Shown piece by piece: positions 31,966-63,193 of a stretch of DNA of 64,000 bases. The first letter of the stretch is position 1. Every line of letters begins with the position of its first letter. This DNA comes from Diphasiastrum complanatum (Eukaryota > Streptophyta > Lycopodiopsida > Lycopodiales > Lycopodiaceae), in the NCBI GenBank assembly GCA_029204225.1, contig CM055103.1:1251530-1315529 (forward strand), written 5' to 3'. Under the pieces are notes generated by a model. The model did not search any database. It was not told the DNA's origin and saw nothing but the letters and a program-made list of their open reading frames with translations. Both the position numbers and the translations under genes were made by a program.

Positions 31966-34207
31966 ACTACCAAAAAGCTGGAAAAGAAGAAGAAGCAAAA
32001 GAGTAACTCCACCATCTAATCGATGCAAACCAAGCTCAAACACCACTATAAGGATAGCCAAGTGAAGATCCTCTAGATTCTATTGCATGCACCAAAAGCA
32101 CTGTTGTGGAGCCAAACCACCCAACCAACTAGAAGTCGAGAGTCAGACCCCAATCAATTTTTGTCCCAAGCCACGGTGACGGAGTACAAAAAAAAAGAGG
32201 ATTCCAGCAATGAAAAATCAAAACCAGGCTATGGAGATGTGCAAGTTCCTACATGTTATATAGACTCCAAATGCCTAAGAATATTCCAAATAGAATGCCA
32301 ATTCTCAACCAATTGCTTTTAATCTCCTCTACATGCACTAAAAATAGTCAATCACCATGCACTAGCTCCATATGTCCTATTTAGAGCATTTGGGCCCTCA
32401 TAAGGTTACTAATTACATTTTTGGCATATTCCAAAACATAACTAATAAACTTGTATACTGGAACAAAATATCCAAGTCTAGGATTATGCCAAATCCTATA
32501 TAAGAACAAGGATGTAATAGATTGATTTCAAGTTTGTTGCCTTATAATGATTACCATCAAGAAATTAACAGACTTCTTTTTTTAAGGGATAAACTGATTT
32601 TTTAGAGCCTCACATATTCAGCCATTCTGATGGTTGCATGTTCATGCTATTCTATAATCCTTATATTGCAAACGAACTTTGTTGAACATAGAGTCTATGA
32701 GTCAAAGCAAGTGATATGCATATTCATTTTCTCCATTTACATTGTGCTTTGTTACTTTAACTTACTATCATGGGAAGCGTGTTTTTACCTTTTGAAATAA
32801 TGTCATCAATCATGTCAAACACCTTTTCTAGAGTTAAGTGGAACATTCATGCTAGGCTCCAATTTTTTTTAGGTTTTTAATTTTTTTTTTTTTTTTAGTT
32901 GCCATATTTCAACTCCTTGGTTTGTCTTTGTAATGTAAGACCATCTAACCTAGTGTGATGGGAGGAATTGGTTTGATGGAACGAGATTCTTGAATTTGGT
33001 AGTCATCCATAAAAGTTGAATTCTCAAAATAAATTTCACATGTGGAAAAAGCCTTGTTTGACATTGGCCCCTTTCCTCTTTCCTCCTTTTGAGAAAACAA
33101 TCATGTGACAACTACCATAGATCTATGCATCACATCTTCAATGAAGTATTTTTGTGAATTCAATAATTTCATACACGTAAAGCTTGAGTCACTTCTTACA
33201 TTTTCAAAGTCCTCTTCTCCATATACTAGTGTCTAAATTGAAATACCATCTCATATGTATATTGTCTAGAATTCAGATTATGATTGTGGTTGTTTGTTTA
33301 CTTGGTGATTGTAATGAAAAGTGAGCTAGAAATACATAATGTATATATTTGATGTTGTTTAGGGAAAAAAATAACAAGAATATGGTATGTACACAATCTT
33401 GGGATATAAAAAAATGAACTTATAAGTAATTGATTTTTCTTGATACTCCATGTCTTCACGTGCAAGATGTACTAAACAGTTGATCTAATACCCCCCTTGG
33501 GACAAACGATGTTTGTAATTTAAAAGTAGTGTGTACATATACTATTTTGGGACAAACAATGTTTGTAATTTGAAAAGTAGTGTGTACATATATGTATCAA
33601 AAGTTGTATCAATCTCAACCATTTTCGTTTCCATCTTGGCACTCAAAAGATCCATTGCTTTAGTTCCTCGACATAATGATGACTTGACATTGAATGTGTT
33701 GTACTAGATTATTGTTATGTAATAGATATCACCAATGAGACTGTGTTTAAAAATGTGCCTATTATACAAGTACATGACATTGATTCAGCATTATAAATGA
33801 ACTCAAGCTCATAGTTGAACTAATGGAATGGAACCACCTTGGTGTTGCATAATAGTAGAACGACATGTTTTCAATGCTTTGAATCAATATGCTATTTTAG
33901 TTGAACAAGAAACTGGATGTATTTTTTAAAGAAATTTTGCAAGTAAAACCAATTTGTGTTTCCTCATGAGAATTGTGTAAGAAATTGTGTAGCTCAACAT
34001 GTTTTCATATTTGTGTATGTGCTTACTGGTAGTGTTTCTTCCACGAAGAAAATACCGCTCAATAATTTGAAAAATGAAGATAATAACTCAAAAATAGGAA
34101 TCTCTCTAATTAGAAACATTGCAATGACATACATAAGGAACCTAACTCAAATAATATAATGATTGATGAGCTAGGAATATTTGTATGCTCATCAAGAAAT
34201 GCTTTGC
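31966..34207. other. No gene seen apart from a short tandem repeat
   Basis: AT-rich DNA 3' of the thioredoxin-like gene, with a poly-T tract at 32880-32899. It probably includes the gene's 3'UTR and terminator next to 34207, but no poly-A signal stands out. Confidence 0.5.
33498..33595. repeat. Two-copy tandem repeat, about 50 bp unit
   Basis: GGGACAAACGATGTTTGTAA and GGGACAAACAATGTTTGTAA start units at 33499 and 33549, each ending AGTAGTGTGTACATATA. Confidence 0.9.
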
Positions 34208-53513
<19,306 letters not shown>

Positions 53514-53926
53514 CGGACGCGCCTCCAAAGCCTCCTGTTTCGTTGCCAATATTCAATCAAGGCGCTTGCTTAAATATCTCAATCCTTCCGCTGAATCGTT
53601 ATTCGCACATGTTGCTGATACAGCCATGATCCAAAACCAACAGCCGAGGAAATAACAAAGAAAAGGAGATGGTGGATGCAATGCAGTGCAATGGTTGACC
53701 AGCCCAACTGCAGAAAGAGCAAGCGAGCGAGTGAATGTGACAGCAATTCAACTGTTGTGATCCATCATGCATAGTGCAATCAATGAATAGCAAGCTGCAG
53801 AATTGATTGAATATTGTATGCAGTGTGAGGGTGGGGTAGGTTTGCAAACTCCGCAACTGCATCTCCCTTCGCTTGCTTCAGTCAATTTCCCTTCATATAG
53901 CAAATGGAAGACGAAAGACATAGCAC

Positions 53927-53975
<49 letters not shown>

Positions 53976-53980
53976 TATGA
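53514..53980 (-). promoter_or_regulatory. Upstream region of the thioredoxin-like gene with CT/GA tract
   Basis: Includes a 42-bp (CT)n at 53930-53971, about 420 bp before the ATG, read as (GA)n on the gene strand. No clear TATA box. GAGA-like tracts are common in plant core promoters. Confidence 0.4.
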
Positions 53981-54149
53981 ATAGGTTGGCGGCTCCTTAT
54001 CAAAAGCCACGTTGACAGATTAATTGCCAATTGGCAATCACTATGATATAAACTCATATTTCAAAATCTGTGTGTGGAGCCCTTGAAAGAAAATCTTATT
54101 TTTCTTATTCATAAAAGATGAGAAAACCCATAGAGTACAAACGAGTGCT

Positions 54150-54292
54150 GGACTAGGTAGCGGGCGTGAGCAGGCCCGCTACCGGCTCTAGCATGCAGCC
54201 TTCATGCACCGAGCCGCCCTGCGGCGAGGTGCGTTGAAGGCTGCCTGCTACTAGGTAGCAGGTCTACTCAAGCCTGCTAACGGGCCCAGTCC
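54150..54292. repeat. GC-rich hairpin, about 143 bp
   Basis: Near-complete palindrome: GGACTAGGTAGCGGGC at the left pairs (with bulges) with GCCCAGTCC at the right. Inner arms GCATGCAGCCTTCATGCACC / GGTGCGTTGAAGGCTGCCTGC close on a CCCTG loop. Much more GC-rich than its AT-rich surroundings. Confidence 0.85.
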
Positions 54293-54299
54293 AATATTT

Positions 54300-54960
54300 T
54301 TGTTTTTTTAAAAATTTAATATCATTCAGATATTAATATAAGGATATATACGAGTTGTAGATAGGTATAAATTAGACTGGTATCACAAGGGTCAAGGGTG
54401 ATACCACCTAGTTATCAACCTTGGTATATACATATGAATTGCTAAAAATACTCTTTTTAAAAGGTGATATGTAATTTGAGATATAAACAATCTAAGATAT
54501 TAAATTTTTTAAACTAAATATATACTGCTACAAATACCATGGCAAAAATCCATAGAATCTCCCAAACTTGGATATCAATATGAGTATTAAGATAGTTAAT
54601 ACCAGGGGATTCGATTTCAAACCCTGGTATTACAAAATCATATACCAGCCGGGTAGGTTCTATTATACTATCTTGATATTCATAATTGAAACCAACCGAG
54701 ATCCTATATACCTGCCCAAGACTTGAACAAACGAGTGCATGTAGAAAGTATGAAGGCCATAAGGTGAATTGAGGTGAGGTAAAGCAATTGTAGCAAAGTA
54801 GAATTCCAACCAAGTAGCTACTCAAAACCTATTGCTGGATGTAAGGCTAAAAGCATGTTTTGGTGGTACAACATGGATTGTCAAGGACACTACTTTTTTT
54901 GGGTACAAATGCACTCAAAAAAATGTTTATTGTTTAGCATTTTAAACTGGATCCACTAGA
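54300..54960. other. No gene; AT-rich with small hairpins
   Basis: GGTATCAC...GTGATACC (54379-54405) and ATACCAGGG...CCCTGGTAT (54599-54630) are perfect short inverted repeats. No coding signal. Confidence 0.6.
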
Positions 54961-55039
54961 GATATAAAGAGACTATGACTGTTTGTAACAGATTTGCAGC
55001 TGTGTAATTGTAATAATTACTTCTGTTGTGGGACAGTAG

Positions 55040-55150
55040 GCCGCCGACTTCTCGCTCTTGCTCTAGCCCTCGCTCTCTCGCAATCCAGCTCGCTTTCTCT
55101 CCTCGCATTTGAAAGATCTCCCGCTCTAGCTCTCTCTCTCTCATCGCGTT
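55040..55150. repeat. CT-rich low-complexity stretch
   Basis: GCTCT/CGCTCT repeats upstream of the transposase-like gene; may be its 5' leader. Confidence 0.7.
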
Positions 55151-55287
55151 CGCAACATCTCTCACTACTGGTCTGATATACCTCCTTCTTGTTGATCGTG
55201 CTCTTTCTGATCGCGATGTGGCTGATCCAGGTCTTTCTTGCTAATCGTGATCTGTTTGATCGAGCTCTTTGTCTGATCGATTCCAGC

Positions 55288-56040
55288 ATGGATAGTTTTC
55301 AAGGCAATAATATATATTTCACGGATTCAATTCTGGATATTTCGACAGTTTTTCCTACAATGCATGAGACATATGCAAGTGACCCCAGCATGGAACCTCG
55401 TCACTGTGCCGACAAAGTTGCAATGAGGGATTATTGGGCTAGTAAGAAACGGGAACAGAGATTGAAAGAGAATTTTTTTAGGAGGCTTGGAGATCAACCT
55501 TCAGAAGATGACGCCAAAACAAGAAAACGAATCTGTTTGACTACGGCAAAATATTGGCGAAGACTTACACAACAATTTTCAATAGGTATTCAGAGGGAGA
55601 TAATCCAGGAACTACTTCTACAACCAACTTTTCGGGAGCTGCAAATATCATCTAGTACTACCCATAGTCAAATTAAGGTGCCCCACTCGGCGAATGAACT
55701 CTTTGTGAAGAGATCTTTGCTTGTGATGGTCCTAAATAAAGATGATGGCACAACGAATCTCCCTCGTTTGAGAACTGCAGGTGCTTTGGGTATTCATCGC
55801 AGAAATATTGCTACAGCCAGTTCTCGCCTTAACAATAAGGACGATGAGAAGGTTCTGCCCTTGAGCGCCTGTCAGAGGCAATTTCCTAGCTATACCATAA
55901 TCATGGCTCGGGTGAAGAAACTGGTGTATGCCTTTTGGAGCTCAAAAACTCGAGTGTCCCCCAACAAACAAGACATATGCTGACAGAGGATTGGAAGAAA
56001 GAGTGTTGTCAGGCATCAAGTACATCTTCTTGACGACACT
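55288..56040 (+). pseudogene. Transposase-like gene, interrupted by TGA
   Basis: From ATG 55288 (MDSFQGNNIYFTDS) the frame runs 231 codons to TGA at 55981 and then continues in the same frame as QRIGRKSVVRHQVHLLDDTQ to about 56040. It has a basic, helical middle (KKREQRLKENFFRRLG, KTRKRICLTTAKYWRRL), a helix-turn-helix-like LGIHRRNIATA and FWSSKTRVSPNKQDIC. The combination 'LGVHRRN ... W..TRVSPN.K' recalls uncharacterised repeat-encoded proteins of plants and animals, from memory only. Conservation across the TGA suggests one recent nonsense mutation. A DNA transposon or domesticated gene are both possible. Confidence 0.45.
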
Positions 56041-57369
56041 CAGGCCCTTCATTTTTTTTGGATTTTCGTTTTCTTGGTAATGCTGATCTTTTGCACTGTT
56101 GAAACTGATCTTTGATACTCATGTTCTTTGGTTTGCAGATACACACTCCACCTCTTGTTGTTTGGAACTATTTTGTAGTTTTTTACTCAACTGATATTTT
56201 GCTCATTTGGACTTTTGGGACTATTGGTACTTGTAGAAGCTTATAAACAACTATCTATTTTCTATTTGGTACTTGGGAAAACTTGTGTAAGATATATTTT
56301 TGCCTAAAATTTGGTACTCTATATTATTTTCAAATAACTTTTCTTTTTGATGTTTGGACTTCATGGAACATTTTGTACTTCTAGTGTGCAGAAAGTACTG
56401 TTGTTTGTTGTTCTTTGGTGCTTTTGATAGTTTTGGTAGTTTTTAAACGTTTCCGATATACTAGCAATTAGTTGTTTGGTGTTTTTTGATATTTCAAGAA
56501 ACTTTTGGACACTGAATGTTTGTGTTGATACTCCTGGAACTTATCGTGAAACAATTTTGATAATACAGACTACCAAAATAGGTGCTTTAATACCTTGTGT
56601 CTCATTTTCATTCTAAAATCATCCAAATTGGTCTATTGAGATCTATAGTGTGTACCATTTTTATTTTAGAATGTACAACATTTGGTTCTATTTTTTTTAG
56701 AATTCGTCTTATTTGCTTTTTGCACATGTCCCGATTCGGTCTTTTTGGTACTGCTTTAGTGTTGTTAGACCAATTGATAGTATTACTCTAGTAGTCGACT
56801 ACTAATTTTACAAATTTTGTACTATTTTGGTACTATATTTTGTGTTGGTAAAACTCTTGAATACAAATAATGTTACTACAATAACTTATCGTGTACCAAT
56901 TTTTTGTGTTGGTAAAACTCTTGAATACAAATAATGTTACTACACTAACTTATCGTGTACTAATTCTGATACTTCTGACTACCTAGTTAGGTTCTTTTAT
57001 TGTAAGTGTTTCATATTTATTTTAAAATATACCAAATAAGTATGATTTAGACTTATTGTGACCATGGTTTATGCATAAAATTATAAAATTAGGTAATTTA
57101 TCTTTATATTTATTTGTGTTCGCACTTTGCATACAATCCTTTGTGGTCTTTTTGGTACTATTTTAGTGTTGTTTACAAATTGTTGAAATCCAAGCTTTAG
57201 TTACTACCAATCTTACAAGATTTGAGCTATTTTTGTAATGTTTGCTTGTTTCTGAAACTTTTGAGTACCAAAGATTGGTACTAATGGAACCTATTGTATT
57301 AAATTTCTATCCTCCAGACTACCAATTAAGGTACTTTAACTTTCTACATGTGCGGTACTTTGGTACTAT

Positions 57370-58075
57370 AAGATGTTTTGGTACTTTGATACTACCTGTA
57401 TATGATGATTTGGTACTTTCTAGAACTCATGGTACTACCAGTGATTGATACTTTGGTACTACATGTATATGATGCTTTGGTACTACCTGCAGGTACTTTC
57501 TACTTGTAACACGATAAGACTTTTTGAATATAGATCAGTGACAATGAGAATCCTCCTCAAGTTCACCTTGAAGATGTTAACAATGACTTTAATGCAGAAG
57601 GAATCTTGATTTTCCATACTTCCAATTAAGGTATTTTGTCTTTCTTCATGTGTAGTACTTGGTATATAAGATGCTTTGATACTTTAATAATACCTTTATA
57701 TGATGCTTTAGCACTACCTGCTGGTACTTTCTATCTTCCTGGTACTACTTGTGTTTGATGCTTTGGTACTACCTGTATATGATACTTTGGTACTACATGC
57801 AGGTACTTTCTTTTTTTTGGTACTACCCATGTATGATACTTTGGTACTACTTGTGTATGATTCTTTGGTACTACCTGATGGCACTTTCTAAAACTCTTGG
57901 TACTACCAGTGATTGATACTTTGGTACTACCTGTATATGAAATTTTGGTACTACCTACAGGTACTTTCTACCTGTAAGACTTCTTGAATATAGATCAGTG
58001 GTAATGAGAATCCTCCTCAAGTTCACCTTGAAAATGTTAACAATGACTTTAATGCAGAAGGAATCTTTAAGAATT
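57370..58075. repeat. Direct duplication, unit about 465 bp
   Basis: 57514-57607 and 57978-58070 match almost perfectly (AATGAGAATCCTCCTCAAG, AATGCAGAAGGAATCTT). The GGTACT arrays before each copy also align. In one frame both copies read NENPPQVHLE(D/N)VNNDFNAEGI, so an exon may have been duplicated. Confidence 0.85.
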
Positions 58076-58289
58076 TCGAGTGAACCAACATTGTATTGAG
58101 CTGCACCAGTGTCGGTACTAATTTTGCATATCTAATATTGTTTTGGTACTATTTCTGTGTTGGTGAAACACTTCAAGAACTTAGCGTAAACCAATTCTGA
58201 TCCTACTGACTACCAAATTAGGTCTTTTATACTAAGTCTCTACGTTTTATTTTAAAATCAACATTGTCGCATTATTTTGTGAATGTCCC

Positions 58290-58620
58290 CTTCAGAGGAC
58301 CAGTCTTTATGTGTAACTACTAACTTTTTGCTCCTCTGAAATAGAGCTCATTTTTTGAGGACCATGGTGTTGTTTACACAAACATGGCATCACATAGAAC
58401 TTGATGAAAAAACTTTTTTACATTTCACATTCCAACTAGAGTCGCAGGTTGGCTATTATGTCATCTATTCACACCTGGTGAGAGGAATCCGGTTTCCCAT
58501 GGAGCCTATCCTTGGATATCATAACATGTTTTGATTATCCGCTGATGTGTATGAAAACATATACAACAGCATGTCGTACGAAGATGACAACGATCAAGAG
58601 GACTTGCTTAACTCCTGAAA
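58290..58620 (+). other. Possible decayed exon
   Basis: Less T-rich and locally open: YVIYSHLVRGIRFPMEPILGYHN, and after a stop SMSYEDDNDQEDLLNS then TGA at 58617. Could be the last exon of the transposase-like gene. No family recognised. Confidence 0.25.
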
Positions 58621-58960
58621 TCAGGATGCTTTGTGCCTTATACTGATTCATTTGGTACTTTCATAGTACCTGTTTTGAGACTGATGAATACCAATTTGGT
58701 ACTTTGGACCACTTATCTATCAATAATTTGGTTTTTTTTTTATAAGTTCAGGCTACATTTTTTGGTACTATCGGAGTCTCAATCATAGTGCTTTTGGTAT
58801 TGACTGAAAATGTCTTTTCCATTTGAAAAACAGGTACTGCTTGTTTAAAACTCCAAAGTATCTATTCTTACATTACAGATTTTTTATTTGGTAGTTGACT
58901 ACCAAATTTGGTACTATCGAAGTACCAATTTTGGTACATTTGTAAATGTATGAAATTGCA

Positions 58961-59511
58961 CTTAAGTCTCAAAAACAGGTACTTCTCGTGGATCTTTAAC
59001 ATTGTATCCATCTTTAACACCTTTAATACCCCGTCACTCTTAAGCAAAAACTAAAAACCATCCAAAGAGCACAATCTATAATTTTTATAAACTCCACCCA
59101 TACCATCATTCGTAGATCATGCTGGAATATGCATGTGAACACATGCTAGTAATGTTGCAAGGAGCACAAATCCTGAAATCAACTTCTCCTATCCTATTTG
59201 TGACTCAAAAATCATGCTGGAATCTGGTTGTGAACATTTACAAAGCACCAACATAGGATTTACAAGTTAAAAAATGTCTCGGCCTTTCAACCTTCATCCC
59301 AATAAATCAAGAAGCTGCACATGAAACTCAAAGATGTTCAAGAATGAAATAGCCATTCAAATCTTTTTGATATATCGTATATTGATTTTTTGAATATGTA
59401 ACATGTACAGAAAATTAGTTGCAGTCCGAGCTGTGCTCTTCAGATCTAGTCTGTAGGGGAGTCAAAGCGGTATGAGGACCCTTCGACCTCAACAAAGTAG
59501 TTAACAGTAAT
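58961..59511. other. No gene seen
   Basis: Contains a diverged direct repeat ATCATGCTGGAAT (59127, 59212) with following GTGAACA. Otherwise nothing supported. Confidence 0.5.
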
Positions 59512-60919
59512 GTTGGAAATTAAGCCCACAATTGTCTCCTTGGAATTACAACTCAGACAACCAATCTATTTGAAAAATGTCTACAACAGGCTTTCCGCTA
59601 ATCTCCAACAAAGGGTAATCAATCTTATCATAATTTCAAGTTCAGATGTTAAGTTCAATAATTTGAAATCATTGAAGACTTGGCCATCTTCAAGGACTTC
59701 CACAAAATTAGCATTTAGAACAAGTCTGCAGAAATACATTCATTTCGCGACAGTCTGCAAAAATACTCTAAGTGTCACGACAGTCTGCAGAAATGAGCTA
59801 TGCTCGCGACAGTTTCGCCTTTTTCGCATTTCCCCGAAATGCGAAACTAGCCTAGTTCAACAGTTTAGACCATTTCGTGACAGTTTCGTTTTTTTTTCGC
59901 ATTTTTCCAAAATGGACACTTAGGCATAGTTCAAAGTTCAACCATTTTAGAACACCTTCGATTTTTTCGCGAAATGCGAAGAGAGAGAAAATTCCCGAAG
60001 GTCATCTACTTCAGGACTTGAACTGTTTTAGGGCATCTTCAACTTTTTCGCGAAAAACTTGAAGAGAGAGAAAAAGCGAAGGTCGTCTATTTTGAAGAAG
60101 GACGTTCCCAGCCACTTTCCGAAATTTGCAAAGTGAGATAAATCCACTTCACGTAAAATGCAAAGTGAGAAAATTTTTGACGTCCTCGTCCGCGTCAACA
60201 TTTCTAATTCGTTGACAGTATACACTATGTATAGTTGTCACAAAATCAATATACTTTCAAGTACAATGGCTTATCTAATTAGGTGACAACATTAAATGTA
60301 GCTAATACATGGATGCAATCTATAAATAGATCATCCCAGCACAGATTACTTGAAGCTCCGTCCATGAGATGTATTATTTGAGCCTTCCAGTTATGCCATC
60401 ATTTTGGTTGTAATTGTTATTTTATTGTGCTTTAGTGTAATATAGCATCAGCATGTTTTTCTATCTGTGTATAACGTAGATGAATGCTTGTTGTGATTGA
60501 ATGCACTTTATCGTTGTTTGATCGCACTTGTTTACTCACTCTGATCAGAACACGGACGTCTACGACTCCTTCGCTTCTGATCAGATGGTGGCTGTCTTTG
60601 ACGCCTGAGAAACTCGTGATATGTTACTGCTCTTTCCATCTATTTTAGAACCAAACTTCACATTGAATCTGATTTTCAATAATACCACACACAAACCATT
60701 TCTAATCTGTTCGCTGGACTGTACTCTTGTTTTTGTGAGTATGAAGTAATTTTTAAGATCCTGTTGGGCAACTAGAACACTTAAAGTGGTGATTATACTT
60801 AGCATAATCTTTCTATTAGACTGTTTTTGCAACTAGCAGCTGATTGTAACGGGAGAGCTGTTCCACAATATTCCTGCTCTCTTCTTCGTTCGTGTTCTTC
60901 TATCTCCCTTGCCCCATCA
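59512..60919 (+). mobile_element. Candidate long copia LTR with TTTCGCGAAA-type repeats
   Basis: Starts TGTTGGAAATTAAGCC, a typical copia LTR start, and ends CCCATCA a few bases before a primer site. TATA box TATAAATA at 60321-60328. Between 59700 and 60200 it holds repeated CGACAGT(C)TGCAGAAAT and TTTTTCGCGAAA/ATGCGAA palindromic units. The left boundary is inferred from motif only. Confidence 0.5.
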
Positions 60920-60922
60920 GAT

Positions 60923-60934
60923 TGGTATCAGGGC
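60923..60934 (+). other. Primer binding site, tRNA-iMet type
   Basis: TGGTATCAGGGC, one mismatch, 3 bases after the presumed LTR end. Confidence 0.75.
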
Positions 60935-60987
60935 GTAGCTCATATAAACCGAGAGATTAAGTGTGTTTTATTTGTAATACTGTTAGT

Positions 60988-61335
60988 ATGTCTCATATAG
61001 GTAGCTCTTCGTCTTCATCATCCAGTGAAGCTAGAATCATTGTTGACAAGTTCAATGGTTCTAACTTTTACATCTGAAAGTCAAAACTCCAGATGATGTT
61101 GATAGATAGAGATCTTTGGGATGTAGTAGAAGGTGTTGACTTGAAACCAGAAGATGGTGATCAAGCGAAGGCATGGAAGATCAAAGATCAGAAGGCCTTA
61201 GCATGCATCACACTCAATCTGGCTGACTCCCAAATATCTCATGTTACCACATGCAAAACCTCTAAGGATGCATTAGATTTGTTATCAAATCTCTATGAGA
61301 CTCATAAGATGATTTTAAGACAGTTCTTTAGAGCA
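60988..61335 (+). pseudogene. Copia gag N-terminal fragment, interrupted by an insertion
   Basis: MSHIG then eight Ser, IIVDKFNGSNFYI, TGA at 61076 where relatives have Trp, KLQMMLIDRDLWDVVEGVDL, KALACITLNLADSQISHV, LLSNLYETHKMIL. Same subfamily as the gag at 47067. At 61336 an LTR on the other strand cuts it. Confidence 0.85.
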
Positions 61336-61976
61336 TGTTTTACGAATACATAACAAACAACTATAATGTGCTAGAGAGTCTGTTTGATCAGAGAGTAATT
61401 CATGTAATGCGTTAGAGATTGCTAATAGACTCAGGATCACTCACACTCAACAGTGCGGAGAACAGAGATAAGGGAGAATAACTCTCAGCACTCTATTCAC
61501 TTCTTCAACCTCTTACATATGCATAATCTCTCCTCTCTCGATGTTCGAGACTGAAGTGTGAGATCAATATATGTTCTACGGGACGAACAAACACACCTCT
61601 AAAACAACAGGTGCGTCGCTCCCACGAAAGGGTCTAGTTAACAATAAAATTGAGTATACGTTCAATTATACCATAAGAGTTATATTTAACTAAGAGTTAA
61701 AATTACTCTAGTTTAACATGTCTTTTCATATCTAGTTGTTTTACGTGGACGACCTAGTAAAGGCTATCCAAGGCAATGTCTTTCCTTTTAAAGGTCTTGC
61801 CCTTAAATACAAGGCAACTATGTAGGAGATATATTTCTGAAAAATGACTTAGGCCTCTTCATGATTTATATTTATCCGGCTCATATATTATTTGCGAGTA
61901 TATCATGCCATATTTGGATTGATATTTCATATTTAACATTTCATGGCATCACACGAGCAGATATGGAGAAATTTGC

Positions 61977-62032
<56 letters not shown>

Positions 62033-63186
62033 AGTGTCATGTGTGAGAAACAAAAATTAGCTCAAAAGGTAAGACGAACACGAGCGAGAAACGAAACACG
62101 AACGAGAAACGAACTCGAATAGAGAGTTTTCGTGCACAGCGGAACGAGCTATACGACTCTCTCCGTAAACATGACTACGCCTATCAGAACGAACAGGTCG
62201 TTAGTGATGGAAATCACGGTCATTCTTGATTACCTAGCCAAACATTAATAAATGAGGCACCATAAGAATAATTTGCCGCAAACAACAAGACAAATTATGT
62301 GTCGCGAATGATTCGCGAAGAGCTAGACTTGGCTCAATTGATAATTAGTTGCGAATGATTTGCAAAAGACAAGACTAAATCTTGGTCATCTATTACCAAA
62401 ATGAGCAATCAAAAAAGTCAGACAGAATAAAAAAAAAACAAGCATAGCAAAATTAACACAGATCTGAATGCAGAACAAAGAACTGTTATCAGATTAAGTA
62501 TATCAAGTATACATATCAATAATGCGGTGGAGCACAAGACAATAGTGGACAAAACCGCGTGCTCCACGAAGCTTATTTCAATCTGTAAAGGAACGAAGAC
62601 TTAATACTAACAATAAAGAATCAATGCACAAGGCATTTACTTCATATATATCTCTGATAAGTTTCTGATGCTAATTTGCATACATTATCCTCTTCTCATC
62701 TTCAATCATCAAGCTGAATATGCAAATGGTATTCAATATATATACATATTGTTACAGGTGTGCAGATGAAGAAAGTGCAAAGTGGATGTGCTGTCTGTAG
62801 GAAATCATGGGTGGCTGCAGTCATTGTCAAGTCTGTTAGCGCAGCTGCATGGGGTGAGCGTGAAGGGGCAGCGACGTCAGCCTTCACTGATATGAACGTT
62901 GGTGAAGATGCGAAAATGCGTCACTCAGATGGATTGTCGTAGGATTTGATTTACAGGGTGCCTTTGGTTTTTAGGGCACCTTTGGCATTCTGTGAGACAG
63001 TGTCACCTTTTTCACCTGTCACCAAAACATGTGTAAGAACACAGTGTCGCGATTCTTTCATCTTTTCTTCGCCTGTGAGAATTTACATGTAAATATGTAG
63101 AGTATGTGACAACGTGAGTAAAAATGCAGCATAAATGGAGGCAGATTAAAATGGGATTTAGGAGAGTAGAGGAAATAGATCCAACA
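61336..63186 (-). mobile_element. Long 3' LTR (about 1.85 kb) of a minus-strand copia element
   Basis: Begins TGTTGGATC at 63186 directly after TTAAGGGGGGG and ends ...CGTAAAACA at 61336, where gag of another element resumes. The presumed 5-bp target copy on this side is GAGCA (61331-61335); its partner lies beyond 64000. It contains a (GA)n run. Length is unusual for copia, so an internal insertion is possible. Confidence 0.5.
61977..62028. repeat. (GA)n, about 52 bp
   Basis: Uninterrupted dinucleotide run within the presumed LTR. Confidence 0.95.
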
Positions 63187-63193
63187 CCCCCCC

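Larger units (their letters stand above)
56130..58960. repeat. TTGGTACT-rich repeat field
   Basis: Dozens of TTGGTACT / GGTACTAC copies at irregular 15-40 bp spacing, densest at 57340-57980 (TTTGGTACTACCTGTATATG units). Between them the DNA is T-rich. It may be a long, repeat-expanded intron or 3' region of the transposase-like gene. Confidence 0.8.

Noticed and set aside
53514-53549. Upstream start of exon 1 at 53549
   Set aside because: That codon is TTG; the first ATG in frame is 53513.
54599-54630. tRNA-like T-arm (GGATTCGATTTCAAACC within a hairpin)
   Set aside because: No acceptor, D or anticodon arm around it; only a short inverted repeat.
54514-54825. Membrane-protein-like open frame of 103 codons
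   Set aside because: Hydrophobicity follows from AT-rich composition; no motif, no splice context and no ATG-proximal signal.
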